Positions 32,462-42,974 of a DNA stretch of 64,000 nucleotides are shown one piece after another. The translations under genes were made by a program, and so were the position numbers. This DNA comes from Alteromonadaceae bacterium. GTDB lineage: Bacteria > Pseudomonadota > Gammaproteobacteria > Enterobacterales > Alteromonadaceae. The stretch lies in the NCBI GenBank assembly GCA_014872785.1, contig WKFJ01000049.1, positions 1-64,000 on the forward strand, in the 5' to 3' direction. How positions within the stretch are numbered: the first letter of the stretch is position 1; every line of letters starts with the position of its first letter. Under the pieces are notes generated by a model. The model worked only from the letters and a program-made list of their open reading frames with translations. It made no database searches and was not told the DNA's origin.

Positions 32462-35400
32462 ATGAACATCACAAGACAATCCATCAAAAATCCTGCGGCG
32501 GTGCTAGTTATTTTGGCGCTTATATTTGTTTTTGGTTTGATTGCCATGACCAAGCTTCCCATTCAATTGACGCCGGATATTGAACAGCCGCAAATCACTA
32601 TTTCAACCGGTTGGCGTGCCGCCGCCCCTGAAGAAGTTGAATCAGTGATCATCGAGCCGCAGGAAAATGTCGTTAAAAATACGCGTGGCGTAACTGACAT
32701 TACCACCAGTATTCAAAGAGGGTTTGGCAATATCACATTGACCTTTGATGTTGGTACCGATATGCAAAGAGCCATGCTAGATGTGATCAATAACCTCAAT
32801 CAAGCGCCCCCTTTACCATTAGATGTATTTGAGCCCGTGGTAGCCGCTGGTGGTGGCCGTGGCGGCCCTAATGCAGCTTCGTTACTCGTTCGTCCTGTTC
32901 CAGGAAGTGACCTTGAAGATTTAGCTAACCACCAAGATATCATCGAGGATGTAGTGCATCCTCGTCTTTCTCGTATTCCGGGCGTGGGGCAAGTTAACTT
33001 AAATAGCCAGCGTCCACGCGAGTTAAGAATCACTTTTGACCCCTATAAATTAGCAGCTCTGGGGATTCCAATTAATCAGATTTCAGGCACAGTGGCGCGC
33101 GCATCTGATGTCTCAGGCGGATTTGCCGATGTGGGACGCAGACAATATACGGTGCGATTTGCCGGTCAGTACACAACTGAAAACCTCGAAGACATGATTA
33201 TTTCCTATAGTGGTGACCGACCTGTATTTTTAAAAGACGTCGCAGTCGTCGAAAACACCCTCGTAGACCGCTTTGGTTTTACCTTGAGAAATGGTGCTGC
33301 AGCATATTACATCACCCTAACACGCGGCAATGACGCTAACACCGTGGCTTTGTTGGATGACATTAACGCCGCGATTCAAGAGTTAAATGAAGGGGCACTT
33401 GCCGAAGTCGGCTTAATGATTGATTTGAGCTTTGACTCATCGGTGCACATTCGCAACGCCCTGACACTAGTCAAAAGCAATTTGGGATTGGGGGTATTGC
33501 TTGCGCTTGGCATTTTGTGGCTATTTTTGCGCGGATGGAAAGCGACATTGATAATTGCCACTACTATTCCACTTTCCATCATGACTGCTTTTTTAGCTTT
33601 GAGTCTTTTGGATAGAAGCTTAAATGTTATCTCTTTAGCGGGTATCGCTTTTGCAGTGGGGTTGGTATTAGATGCAGCGATTATTGTGCAAGAAAATATT
33701 GTTCGGTTGCGCGCCGAAGGACTCGATGACAAAAAAGCCGTACTCAGAGGTGCGACTCAGGTCACAGGTGCGCTATTTGCTTCTACCGCGACGAGTGTTG
33801 CTATATTCCTGCCCATTTTGTTTATGAAGGGCATTGAGGGGCAATTGTTTTCCGACCTTGCGTTGACACTATCCGTAGCAGTGGTTGCCTCGTTGGTGTC
33901 AGCAATCACAATACTGCCCATTGCCAGTAAATACTTGTTAAACGATGCAATAAAAGCCGACCCTCATGAACATTACTGGCAAAAGTTAACGGGATTGGTG
34001 ATGAAGCTAACCGATGGTTCTGCACGTCGTATCGCTTGGATTGTGGGACTTATTGGCGGCTCATTGTTGTTAACTTTTGCACTGATGCCAAAAACGGATT
34101 TTATGCCTAGAGCCCCTATCGACGGCTTCTTTTTCTCGTTGAATTTGCCGCCAGGGGGCAACATAAAGTTCCTTGACGAGGAAATGGCTGATCGATTCAA
34201 ACAACGCATTGCACCTTATGCCAGTGGCGAAGCACAGCCGAAAGTAAAAAGTTATAACTTTTACAGCTATGGACCTAGTGCAACCGGCGGTTTTATCTAC
34301 GCTGATGACCCAACCCGGGTCGAAGAATTAATGCAAGTTGTGCGTGAAGAAGTGCTCGCAGGACTGCCTGATACACAAGTGTTTTTATTTAGGGGTTCTA
34401 TGATCAATGTTACTGGAGGTGGCAATGGCCGTTCGATCAATATTGACCTTCAAGGGCCTGACATGGATGCCTTAATGCAAGCTGCTCGCGTGGGGATTCA
34501 AAGTATTCAGCAAAACATGCAAAACACCAGTGCACAGCCAGTGCCAGCACTTGCAATGGCGGAGCCTGAATTACAGTTAATTCCCAATGACCGACGCATC
34601 ACTCAAGCAGGTTTAAACCGCATGGACGTGGCTAATGCGGTGCGTGCTTTTACAGACGGTTTGTTTGTATCTGAATATTTTGATGGCAACGATCGCATGA
34701 ATGTGATTTTACGTGGTACAGAGTGGACTAATCCTGATGAGCTTGCAGCACTGCCGCTGTATACACCTCGCTCTGGTATTCAAACGTTGTGAGAGCTTGC
34801 TCAAGTGACCCGTACTGTTGGGCCTAGCCAGCTTCGCAGAGTGGATGGTAAACGCACTATTACCTTGATTGTTAGGCCGCCAGAAACATTGTCTTTAGAA
34901 GAGGCGATGACCCAGCTAGAAACCTTGGTTTTACCCGATTTGATGGCTGCACTACCTGCAGAAGCGAGCATCAATATCAACGGTAATGCCAATCGCATGA
35001 AAGAAGCGATCGTCGATATGGCAAGCAACTTCGTATTGGCTTTACTGATTCTGTTTTTGTTGATGACCGCACTATTCAAGTCTGCAAAAGATAGTTTACT
35101 AGTGCTCACCGTAATGCCATTGGCGCTTGGTGGCGGTGTGATGGGACTGTGGGCTTTAAACCTGTTTGCCTTTCAGTCCTTGGATCTGCTCACCATGATT
35201 GGTTTTATCATTCTGCTGGGATTGGTTGTGAACAACGCTATCTTGCTTGTCGATCAAACTCGCTATGCAGAAAGGAAAGGGACGCCCCGACGAGAGGCGG
35301 TACAACAAGCCGTTCGCATTCGTGCACGTCCTGTTTATATGAGTACCTTAACAAGTCTATTCGGTATGCTACCGCTAATGTTGATGCCAGGTGTAGGTTC

Positions 35401-35560
35401 TGAAATTTATCGCGGTTTAGCAACCGTGATTGTTGGAGGCATGGCCATCAGTGCGGTGTTTACCCTTGTTTTACTTCCCGCCATGCTGCGCATGGGAGAA
35501 GAAAAATCGCGCCAAGCAATCACACCCGACCTAACTGAATCCGTGTTGGCACAGGAGTAA
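32462..35560 (+). pseudogene. RND efflux transporter (HAE-like) interrupted by one in-frame TGA
   Basis: A continuous frame of 1032 codons, the normal size for an RND pump, broken by one TGA at 34790-34792 (codon 777); the reading frame is unchanged on both sides. Visible features are the N-terminal helix, porter domains, the central helix block with GLVLDAAIIVQENI in helix 4 (one Asp in place of the usual DD), and LLGLVVNNAILLVDQTRYAERKGTPRREAVQQA near the end. The stop falls in IQTL(*)ELAQVTRTVGP, where homologues usually carry a small residue, often Gly (GGA to TGA). The start is ATG 32462 (MNITRQSIKNPAA) after AGAGG. The adaptor gene follows the pump, the reverse of the usual order. The substrate is unknown. 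Confidence 0.85.
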
Positions 35561-35566
35561 TTTATA

Positions 35567-36658
35567 GTGAAACATAACTCATCATTACATACGTTTTTAA
35601 AACCTGCCTGCATAATGTTGGCAGCAGCTTTGGTTGTTTCGACTCCTGCGTTAGGTCAGCAAGCCGGCGCCCCTGCGAAACCTGTACAAGTCACTAATGT
35701 AGAGCAAACCATGTTTACCCCAACAGTGGATATTGTTGGTAGCATCTATAGCCGTAACAACGTCAAGTTAACAGCTGGCGTCGGTGGGCGACTGGACTAC
35801 GTTGCAGAACCTGGCACCTTTTTAGTGAAGGGGCAGGAGGTTGCCAGAATTGACCAACTACCATTGCAACTGCAGCAGGCTGAACAACAGGCAAACATCA
35901 AACGCGCTAAGATAAATCTACAATTTCTAAATCGTGAACTTGCTCGCCTGAAGGAATTAAGAGAAAGCAACAGTGCATCTGCATTTCAATTAGACCAAAC
36001 GCAATCACAATATGCCCTTGCACAAGCGGATTTAGAAATTGCTCAGGTGAGGTTGCGCCAAATTAATGATCAATTAAGTCGCGCCGTAGTCAAAGCGCCA
36101 TTTGATGGGGTTATTACGGAGCGCGTGCGCGAAGCAGGTGGTGACGTTAATCGAAGTGATGTTTTGGTCAATATGCTAGACACTGAAAATCTAGAAGGGC
36201 GTATTTTTGTGCCCGTAAAATATTTGCCATTTATTCGCACCAGCAAAGAGGTGTTAATCACCGCAGAGAATCAACAGCTAAATGCGAAGATAAAAGCGAT
36301 TATCCCGGCAGCGGACTTGCAATCACAATCATTTGAATTGCGGGTCAGTTTACCTCAAGGAGCCAATGAGACCTGGACAAGCGGTCAGCTAATACGCGCA
36401 ACGGTTCCAGTGAAGAATCCCCAGCAAACTCTCACGGTACATCGTGATGCATTGATTTTGCGAAGCGACGGTACTTACGTAGTCGTCATTGATGATGAAA
36501 ATAAATCACACAGGCACCTCGTTGAAGTGGGCGAAGGCTTAGCGGACAAAGTAAGCATTATGAGTGTTGACATCAAACCAGGGGATAAGGTGGCTACGCG
36601 CGGTGCTGAACGCCTGCAAGAAGGTCAGGTGGTAACAATAGCGACGCCGAACGCTTAA
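35567..36658 (+). CDS. RND efflux periplasmic adaptor (membrane fusion protein)
   Basis: 363 residues with an N-terminal signal/anchor (about 10-30, ACIMLAAALVVSTPALG). The adaptor architecture follows: VDIVGSIYSRNNVKLTAGVGGRLDYVAEPGTFLVKGQEVARID (first lipoyl half), a coiled-coil hairpin (about 100-165), AVVKAPFDGVITERVREAGGDV (second lipoyl half), beta-barrel, and membrane-proximal domain. No lipobox Cys is seen. GTG start with CAGGAG upstream, 6 bases after the pump stop. It connects the inner-membrane pump to an outer-membrane channel, which is not encoded here. Confidence 0.9.
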   Translation: MKHNSSLHTFLKPACIMLAAALVVSTPALGQQAGAPAKPVQVTNVEQTMFTPTVDIVGSIYSRNNVKLTAGVGGRLDYVAEPGTFLVKGQEVARIDQLPLQLQQAEQQANIKRAKINLQFLNRELARLKELRESNSASAFQLDQTQSQYALAQADLEIAQVRLRQINDQLSRAVVKAPFDGVITERVREAGGDVNRSDVLVNMLDTENLEGRIFVPVKYLPFIRTSKEVLITAENQQLNAKIKAIIPAADLQSQSFELRVSLPQGANETWTSGQLIRATVPVKNPQQTLTVHRDALILRSDGTYVVVIDDENKSHRHLVEVGEGLADKVSIMSVDIKPGDKVATRGAERLQEGQVVTIATPNA

Positions 36659-36672
36659 TCGAATCATTAAGA

Positions 36673-36698
36673 CTCTAGCGCTTGCAGCGGCGCTAGAG
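36673..36698. terminator. terminator-like stem-loop between the convergent adaptor and chrA genes
   Basis: CTCTAGCGC (36673-36681) and GCGCTAGAG (36690-36698) form a perfect 9-bp stem with an 8-base loop; the chrA stop codon lies inside the right arm. No long U-run. Confidence 0.5.
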
Positions 36699-37859
36699 CA
36701 TTTGTAGCAGCCAACCTAATCCTGCCATCAAAACAACTAACGCCAACAATGGTATCTTGTATATTCGCAATAAACTAAAGCCCAAAATAGCGGCGGCGAT
36801 ATCCTTGGCGTCTGAAACCGCACTAACAAATACGGGTTGATAAAGTGCAGCAATCAATAAACCCACCACAGCGGCATTGATCCCCATTGCCACTTTTTTC
36901 GCAGCCGTATTTTGAGAGAGGTTTTGCCACGCAGGAGCCAAAGCCATTACCAGCAAAAATCCAGGGAGAAAAATCGCAATAGTCGCAACTGCGGCACCCA
37001 AAATTGGTGTATTCGGTAGAAGCTCTGCGCCAAGGTAGGTCGAAAAGGTAAACATTGGGCCAGGTATAGCTTGCGCGACAGCATACCCAGTTAAGAACTG
37101 ATCAGGCGTTAAGGCCGTTGCGACGGTTTCTTGCAGCAGAGGTAACACCACATGGCCACCACCAAACACCAAACTGCCCGCTGCAAAAAACTGGTTAAAT
37201 ATGGCAAATACGGGTGTTTCTTCTATCACATTGGGTAAAACGACTAGGAGTAGGAGGAAAATTCCCAGCGGTAACCATGATAGATTGATGGAAGAGGACG
37301 TTGTCCGATCAGATTGCTCGCTAGGTATCAGCAGATAGGCAATGCCAGCGGCGACTAAGATCACTAGGATCTGTGTCCAGGCTGAGGGGTAAACTAATAA
37401 TATCAAAGCGGCTGCTACAGCAATTGAAGACGTTGTTTTGCTATGGCAGAAGTTTTTATACATAGTCATGACTGCATCCAGTACAACGACCAACGCTAAT
37501 AGTTTTAGACCGTGAATGACGGCGTCAACATGAGGATTTTCACTATTTCCTATTCCGGTGAATACCAGTAAGAGCAACAGTAAAAACGAGGGCAGTGTAA
37601 AGGCTATGAATGCGCTTATACCGCCCGGGAGTCCAGCCCTGCGCATGCCAATTGCAAAACCCATTTGGCTTGAGCCTGGACCGGGTAAAAACTGAGTTAA
37701 AGCCAGCAATTGGGCAAACTCTTCTGATGTTAACCAACGTAGTTTCTGGGTAAAAGTAACTTGAAATAAAGCAATATGAGCGGCCGGGCCGCCGAACCCA
37801 ATGCAGCCTAAAATCAAAAAACGCCAGAATATCTCTAATATCAATTTAATTTTGTGCAC
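36693..37859 (-). CDS. chrA: chromate transporter ChrA
   Basis: 388 residues, an integral membrane protein with two homologous halves of about 6 helices. First half: FGGPAAHIALF, LTSEEFAQLLALTQFLPGPGSSQMG. Second half: FGGGHVVLPLLQET, LTPDQFLTGYAVAQAIPGPMFTFSTYLG. The FGG and PGP motifs are the hallmark of the CHR family, whose long members export chromate or are distantly related sulfate-like carriers. No chromate regulator (ChrB) lies nearby, so the physiological substrate may differ. Confidence 0.88.
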   Translation of the reverse strand: MHKIKLILEIFWRFLILGCIGFGGPAAHIALFQVTFTQKLRWLTSEEFAQLLALTQFLPGPGSSQMGFAIGMRRAGLPGGISAFIAFTLPSFLLLLLLVFTGIGNSENPHVDAVIHGLKLLALVVVLDAVMTMYKNFCHSKTTSSIAVAAALILLVYPSAWTQILVILVAAGIAYLLIPSEQSDRTTSSSINLSWLPLGIFLLLLVVLPNVIEETPVFAIFNQFFAAGSLVFGGGHVVLPLLQETVATALTPDQFLTGYAVAQAIPGPMFTFSTYLGAELLPNTPILGAAVATIAIFLPGFLLVMALAPAWQNLSQNTAAKKVAMGINAAVVGLLIAALYQPVFVSAVSDAKDIAAAILGFSLLRIYKIPLLALVVLMAGLGWLLQML

Positions 37860-37871
37860 GGAGCTCTCAAG

Positions 37872-38672
37872 CTATCGCCCTATAATCCATCTGCGTCTAA
37901 GTGCTTCTATTTTACCTTGATTTTGTAAGCTCTGAAGTGCTTTTTCCAGCGCCGCTTTTGACTGGATATATTCACTTTTCTTGCTAATGGCTGAATAGGA
38001 TTGCATTTGTGTACTGGGCTGGTAATTCGATTGCTTTATCGCTTTAATCCATTGCGGTTTGTCAAAGTCGACAAAGAGTTCGTTAAACCCTGCAAGCGCA
38101 TCAATGCGCCTGCTAGTCAGAAGTTTCAGGCCTATCTCGATGTTTTTTACATCCACTTTTATCAGGTCTTCGGTATTTGCAAATTCGGGAAAATACACTG
38201 TACTGCCAAGATAACCCACAACCATTTCTTGTTGCACCATATCTTCGAACTCATTGATTTCTCTGTCATCATCAAACCGTTGGTAGAAAACAGTGGAAAA
38301 ATTACCTCTGAGGTATGGAGGCTCTAGGAAGTCTACAAATGCTTCTCTTTCTGGCGACCTCAATAAGGCATGTACAAGATCAATTTGGCCTTTTTTAAGC
38401 GAGTCGATACAACCTTTCCATGTGCACTCTACAAACTCAACATCAGTACCCAATTCTTTTGCAATGGCCATCGTTAGGTCAAATTCGAAGCCCGAATATC
38501 GCTCATGTTCTGGATCTTCTGAAATAATCATGTAGGGAGGTAAATGATTGGCGGTGATGCGCAACGCGTTTTTTGCTACCGCATGTGAGCTTGCCGCGAG
38601 CATTACTCCTAGTATCGTTAGACTCTTTATTCCATAGCGCAGTAATTGTTGTAAGTTCATCTTGTTAATCAT
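37872..38672 (-). CDS. orphan family-3 solute-binding protein (PBPb domain)
   Basis: 266 residues with a signal peptide (about 5-33, ending SSHAVAK). The amino-acid-type periplasmic binding fold follows: ALRITANHLPPYMIISEDPEHERYSGFEFDLTMAIAKELG, VEFVECTWKGCIDSLKKGQIDLVHALLRSPEREAFVDFLEPPYL, and a C-terminal ALEKALQSLQNQGKIEALRRRWI. No ABC permease or ATPase is nearby. I place the start at 38672; the frame continues upstream through a repeat-derived sequence that is unlikely to be translated. A second such orphan lies at 57045-57839. Confidence 0.8.
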   Translation of the reverse strand: MINKMNLQQLLRYGIKSLTILGVMLAASSHAVAKNALRITANHLPPYMIISEDPEHERYSGFEFDLTMAIAKELGTDVEFVECTWKGCIDSLKKGQIDLVHALLRSPEREAFVDFLEPPYLRGNFSTVFYQRFDDDREINEFEDMVQQEMVVGYLGSTVYFPEFANTEDLIKVDVKNIEIGLKLLTSRRIDALAGFNELFVDFDKPQWIKAIKQSNYQPSTQMQSYSAISKKSEYIQSKAALEKALQSLQNQGKIEALRRRWIIGR

Positions 38673-39106
38673 GTTTGACTGAGTCGCGCGGATTTGTCTC
38701 TCTTGGTAAAAATAAGTCCGTCTAGATTGTAGACCATTGTATCTAGAGCCTGCTGATCTTTTTTTATTATTTTTCAGCAGTTTGTTTGGCATTTTTATAA
38801 GGAAGAATCTTTGTAGTGTAGTTGCTCTGCATAAAAAGGCGATAACGCAGTAAAAATGCCAAACAAGCGCTGCCCAAAGGTTTCTTCCTGAGCGCATCTT
38901 GTGCTTTGTTGTTGCTTTGTGACTTAGCCCTCTATGCCTGCAAAGTAATGCGGCAATCAGAAAGCGCTCGGATTGAAAAAAACTTATACCGCACAGACCA
39001 ACAGGCTCTAATATCCTCTACTTGCCTTTTTACGCTAGCACATTAAACGGCAGCGGAATATCATACCTACATTGTTTCGGAAATGTTTTCAAAGGAGATC
39101 ACCCTG
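38673..39106. other. 430-bp intergenic region holding a MITE-like hairpin
   Basis: Between the binding-protein start and the phhB start. It contains the 16-bp perfect inverted repeat at 38782-38866 and flanking sequence with partial symmetry. AAAGGAGAT at 39092-39100 is the phhB ribosome binding site. No gene is apparent otherwise. Confidence 0.5.
38782..38866. repeat. MITE-like element: 16-bp perfect inverted repeat around 53 bases
   Basis: TTGTTTGGCATTTTTA (38782-38797) and its exact reverse complement (38851-38866) flank a 53-base centre. Symmetry extends imperfectly outward: GCAG lies outside each arm in opposite orientation. A word like AGGAAGAATCTTTG follows arm one (38799 on), and its near-complement CAAAGGTTTCTTCCT follows arm two. 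This resembles two inverted copies of one unit, or a non-autonomous mobile element. No transposase is near. Confidence 0.55.
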
Positions 39107-39400
39107 ATGGAAAAAATGACAAACCCTCAAATTCAAGCTGCTCTGGTGGTGTTGAACAATGGAAAATTAAATGCATGGACTTCTAAACAAGAGAAGCTTT
39201 GTAAATCCTTTGTGTTCACTGATTTTGCTGAGGCGTTCTCGTGGATGACTCGCGTTGCTATTGAGGCTGAGAAAATGAATCATCATCCCGAATGGTTTAA
39301 TGTTTACAACAGAGTCGAAGTCGAGCTAACTACTCACGATGCGGGTGGTGTGACCGATCTAGATTTTACCCTTGCCGAGAAAATGGAAGCTTACTGTTAG
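39107..39400 (+). CDS. phhB: pterin-4a-carbinolamine dehydratase
   Basis: 97 residues with the family's catalytic [36 protein letters not shown] (both histidines present). The enzyme dehydrates 4a-hydroxytetrahydrobiopterin to regenerate the cofactor of aromatic amino acid hydroxylases; no hydroxylase gene is next to it here. AAAGGAGAT lies about 7 bases before the ATG at 39107, which is preferred to the in-frame Met at 39083. It converges with the HD-GYP gene 6 bases away. Confidence 0.9.
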   Translation: MEKMTNPQIQAALVVLNNGKLNAWTSKQEKLCKSFVFTDFAEAFSWMTRVAIEAEKMNHHPEWFNVYNRVEVELTTHDAGGVTDLDFTLAEKMEAYC

Positions 39401-39406
39401 AGGGAA

Positions 39407-40477
39407 TTATGGGGCATCTGAAATTGGGTTATCCAATTGATACATCTCTTTTTCTTCCCATTCTTCTTTGACTTTCAAAATAGCTATCTGATTGTCAAAA
39501 AAGCAATCTAGCAATTGTGGGTCAAAGTGGCTGCCTCTGCCTTTTTTCATCTCATCAAATGCCTTAGCAATAGGCCATGCTTCCTTGTAGGGGCGTTTCA
39601 TTGTTAAGGCGTCGAACACATCAGCAATAGCGACAATTCTGGCACTTTCCGGAATATTTCTACCTTGAATGGCGTTCGGGTAGCCATTGCCATCCCACTT
39701 TTCGTGATGATTAAGAGCAATGTCAGCGGCCATCTGAAACAGTGGCGTTCGACTTTTACTCAATATGTCGTATCCAATCTGTGCATGGGTTTTCATGATT
39801 ATCCACTCATCAGCGTCGAGTTTTCCCGGCTTTTTCAGTATGGAGTCGGGAATGCCAATTTTCCCTGTATCATGCATAGGCGCAGCGTACTCCAGTTGCT
39901 TTGCCTTACTCACTTTCCAACCGAAACGTCGGGCAATCTCTGCTGAGTAAGCCGCCATACGCCAAATATGTAAGCCGGTGTCAGTATCATTGTAATGGCC
40001 TGCTTCACCTAACATGTGTATCGCTGCCCGTTGACTTTCCGCAAGGTCATTCGTTCGCTGTAAAAGTTGTGATTGAAACGCTCGGTTCTGGTCATACAGG
40101 GACAGGTGAGTTGCAACACGCGCAAGCACGATAGGCCCTGAAACAGGTTTGGTAAGATAGTCGACAGCGCCTACATCAAAGCCTTTTTTCTCGTCGATAA
40201 TTTCGGTTTTTGCGGTTACAAAAATAACGGGAATGGCATGTGTATCGGGATTCGCTTTGAGCTTTTTGCAGGTTTCATAACCGTCCATCTCCGGCATCAT
40301 CACGTCCAATAAAATCAAATCGGGTTTGATTTTTTTGGCCACTTCTAATGCTTGTACACCGTTGGTTGCCATAGAAATCTGGTAGCGTCCTTTGAGGATT
40401 TGTCGCAGTAGTTGCAGGTTGTTGGGTTCATCGTCAACTACTAAAATACGCCATTTGACCTCATCTAATTCACTCAT
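39407..40477 (-). CDS. response regulator with HD-GYP cyclic-di-GMP phosphodiesterase domain
   Basis: 356 residues: a receiver ([21 protein letters not shown] with Asp near 60, TKPVSG) and an HD-GYP domain ([63 protein letters not shown]) with the HD and GYP signatures intact. It should hydrolyse cyclic di-GMP when phosphorylated. Its ATG overlaps the TGA of the upstream hybrid kinase by 8 bases, which is strong evidence that the kinase controls it. Last gene of the porin/PBP/kinase unit. Confidence 0.92.
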   Translation of the reverse strand: MSELDEVKWRILVVDDEPNNLQLLRQILKGRYQISMATNGVQALEVAKKIKPDLILLDVMMPEMDGYETCKKLKANPDTHAIPVIFVTAKTEIIDEKKGFDVGAVDYLTKPVSGPIVLARVATHLSLYDQNRAFQSQLLQRTNDLAESQRAAIHMLGEAGHYNDTDTGLHIWRMAAYSAEIARRFGWKVSKAKQLEYAAPMHDTGKIGIPDSILKKPGKLDADEWIIMKTHAQIGYDILSKSRTPLFQMAADIALNHHEKWDGNGYPNAIQGRNIPESARIVAIADVFDALTMKRPYKEAWPIAKAFDEMKKGRGSHFDPQLLDCFFDNQIAILKVKEEWEEKEMYQLDNPISDAP

Positions 40478-42965
40478 GCTCTGCGTCCTTTATCTTTTGT
40501 AACAGTTCACTTGCCAATGCACTTGCACCTTCAAAGGCGAAGCTTTGCAACTCGCGGTTAATATCAGCCAGTTTAGAAGCGTGCAGCGCTCCTTTTAGCT
40601 GATTAAACGCAGTTTCTGCTTCGTCGGGGTCATAGTTGGCACAAGCGGTAATGAAATGTTCAAGTGATTTTACTGCTTCTTCTTGATTTTCCCATTCTGA
40701 CTTATTGACGACATCGGCGTTAGCGTAACTGGGTAAACGGTCAATTGCCTGTAATGTGTCTTTGAGAATAACGCTCAGCTTTTGACTCAACTCTATGGCC
40801 GTATGCCGTTTAAACGGTTGCAGGCTGCGTTCTGCAGCGTCGCAACCTTGTTGCAATCTCTTTAGTGATAGATTCGCCGCGGTTCCTTTGACTCGATGTA
40901 ATAACGCTAGTATCTGGGATTCGTCGGCGTCCTTGCTCGCTTGCTGAAGCTCATCACAGAAGGTTGTATTCTTATCAGAGAAGTTATGCAACGCCTTGTA
41001 GAGCTCATTTTCATCTTGCCAGAGTGCCATGGCTGAGGGGAAATCCACGAGGGGGAGTGAAGTCATGTGGTGTTTTGCGGACGTGGCGCCAAGTAGGTTT
41101 TGATCCGCAATATCGTGATACTGCGCGATAGCGGCAAATAGTTTATTAAAATCAATGGGCTTGGTGACTACATCATCAAACTGGTTCTGTTTTATACGTT
41201 CAATTTCTTCTTTCATGGCATGAGCTGTCATCGCAATAATAGGAACACTACGGTTGTGCTCATTTTGAGCTCGAATGATTTTAACTGCTGCATAGCCATC
41301 CATTTCCGGCATTTGCAAATCCATCAATATCAAGTCGAAGTTTTCTTTCTCTGTCAGTTGAGTCGCTTCAATGCCATTATTGGCGGAGAGTACTTCGTGG
41401 CCTGCTTTTTCCAAGCGTATTTTTGCTAGTGTGATGTTGTCAATCACATCGTCTACAACCAACAACTTTAATTTTTGAGGCTTGCGATCCGGAGCTTGCA
41501 AGCTCCGTTGTGAGATGATGGCGTTAGTAGGTGTCAGATGAATAGTGAAGTAAAAAGTACTACCAACATTGACCTTACTTTGAATGTTTAGCTTACCCCC
41601 CATTAATTCAACTAACTCCGAAGCAATGGTTGTGCCCAGTCCAGTACCGCCAAACTCTCTAGTGGTAGAGGCATCTACCTGGGTAAATGGCTCTAATATC
41701 TGGGCGATTTTGTCTTCGGCGATCCCGATGCCCGTGTCTTTAATGGCGAACGTATAGCGATTGTTATGTTGTGGGGTAATGGCTAACAACACTTTACCTT
41801 CCAAAGTGAATTTGATGGCATTACCAATGAGGTTTAGCAGTATTTGCCTAAGTCGATATTGATCCCCTAGGTAGGCTTCAGCGAGCGAGTCGGGCTTTTG
41901 CAGTTCTAATCGCAACTTTTTCTCTCGAGCCTTGATATCCATAGTGTCTCTAATCTCACTAAGCAAAGCCGATAAGTCGAATGGACTTATCTCCAGCTCT
42001 AATTTGCCACTCTCAATTTTGCTGACATCCAAAATATCGCTGATAAGTTGTAGTAAGAATCTTGCGGAATTATGAGCGACTTGTAGATGTCGTTTGGTTT
42101 CCTTACCTAGCTCTGGATCTTCTATCGCCAGCTCTAAAAATCCGATTATCGAATTCATTGGCGTACGTATTTCATGGCTCATGGTTGCCAAAAAGTTACT
42201 TTTAGCTTGCGTAGCCTGTTCTGCTTCTTCTTTGGCACGCTCGAGCTTTCGTTGCACTTCCTCCATGTCGGTACGCAAGCCTCTTTCTACCAAGATTGCT
42301 TGGTTCACTCTGTCTAACATGGCGTTGAAGCCTTTTACCAGCTCGCCAATTTCATTGTCCTTTAGTTGTGAAGGAAGGCTTAATCTAGCTTCATCTCCTG
42401 GCTTAATAGTGCCAAGTTGCTGTACAACATTTACCAGTGGTCGTGAAATTAGGTATTTAATGATTTGTGCAGCCATCAAACAGGCTGAGAAAATGACAAT
42501 AAAGAGGCCTATTATCATGCTCATTGCTGAGTCTGCGGCATCTCTACGTACCCAATCTGCACTTGGCATGACTTCGAGCTTACCCATAATCTGACTGTCG
42601 TCGAAGGGGTTAAATAGGTTTAGCCGAACCGCTTGTTCGCCTTTTTTACTGTTTGGGTTCTGTCCGGTGAGCAGCATACTTTCGACCGCTTCATCGGCAA
42701 AACCCTCCAAGCGAACCGAATGCACGACATCATTACTCAACAAACCATTAATGGCATCTTGCCCAACAGTTTCATCGCGGGCAAACACCGCTGTCGCGGC
42801 ACTTGCGCTTACAGTCGACATTAGATTATTGGTGAGGTTATAGCTTTCTTCATGAGCCTGACTTTGTGCCATAAAAAAGACAACGCCAGAAAACACCACG
42901 GATAAGAATAGAGCGCAACTAGCCATGATGAGAAAAATATACTGATTGAGCTGCTTCAATTGCAT
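40470..42965 (-). CDS. hybrid sensor histidine kinase (CHASE8-like, HAMP, HisKA, HATPase, REC, HPt)
   Basis: 831 residues. Helix one is about 12-34. A periplasmic sensor contains the segment [21 protein letters not shown], as in CHASE8-type domains. Helix two is about 148-172. HAMP and a coiled coil follow, then HisKA ([16 protein letters not shown]), HATPase ([30 protein letters not shown]), and a receiver ([23 protein letters not shown]). A C-terminal HPt domain has its histidine in [17 protein letters not shown]. The HPt can pass phosphate to the HD-GYP regulator encoded next. The stop is TGA, overlapping that gene. It is preceded by a binding-protein gene and a porin gene. Confidence 0.9.
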   Translation of the reverse strand: MQLKQLNQYIFLIMASCALFLSVVFSGVVFFMAQSQAHEESYNLTNNLMSTVSASAATAVFARDETVGQDAINGLLSNDVVHSVRLEGFADEAVESMLLTGQNPNSKKGEQAVRLNLFNPFDDSQIMGKLEVMPSADWVRRDAADSAMSMIIGLFIVIFSACLMAAQIIKYLISRPLVNVVQQLGTIKPGDEARLSLPSQLKDNEIGELVKGFNAMLDRVNQAILVERGLRTDMEEVQRKLERAKEEAEQATQAKSNFLATMSHEIRTPMNSIIGFLELAIEDPELGKETKRHLQVAHNSARFLLQLISDILDVSKIESGKLELEISPFDLSALLSEIRDTMDIKAREKKLRLELQKPDSLAEAYLGDQYRLRQILLNLIGNAIKFTLEGKVLLAITPQHNNRYTFAIKDTGIGIAEDKIAQILEPFTQVDASTTREFGGTGLGTTIASELVELMGGKLNIQSKVNVGSTFYFTIHLTPTNAIISQRSLQAPDRKPQKLKLLVVDDVIDNITLAKIRLEKAGHEVLSANNGIEATQLTEKENFDLILMDLQMPEMDGYAAVKIIRAQNEHNRSVPIIAMTAHAMKEEIERIKQNQFDDVVTKPIDFNKLFAAIAQYHDIADQNLLGATSAKHHMTSLPLVDFPSAMALWQDENELYKALHNFSDKNTTFCDELQQASKDADESQILALLHRVKGTAANLSLKRLQQGCDAAERSLQPFKRHTAIELSQKLSVILKDTLQAIDRLPSYANADVVNKSEWENQEEAVKSLEHFITACANYDPDEAETAFNQLKGALHASKLADINRELQSFAFEGASALASELLQKIKDAEHE

Positions 42966-42974
42966 AGCGGCGAC

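Noticed and set aside
24707..34792. General reassignment of UGA to a sense codon
   Set aside because: Several genes (for example those ending at 25524, 27180 and 40470) terminate at TGA at the expected place, and long genes otherwise have no in-frame TGA.
38673..38897. N-terminal extension of the binding protein to 38897
   Set aside because: The extension translates the inverted-repeat element, lacks a ribosome binding site, and moves the signal peptide to residue 80.
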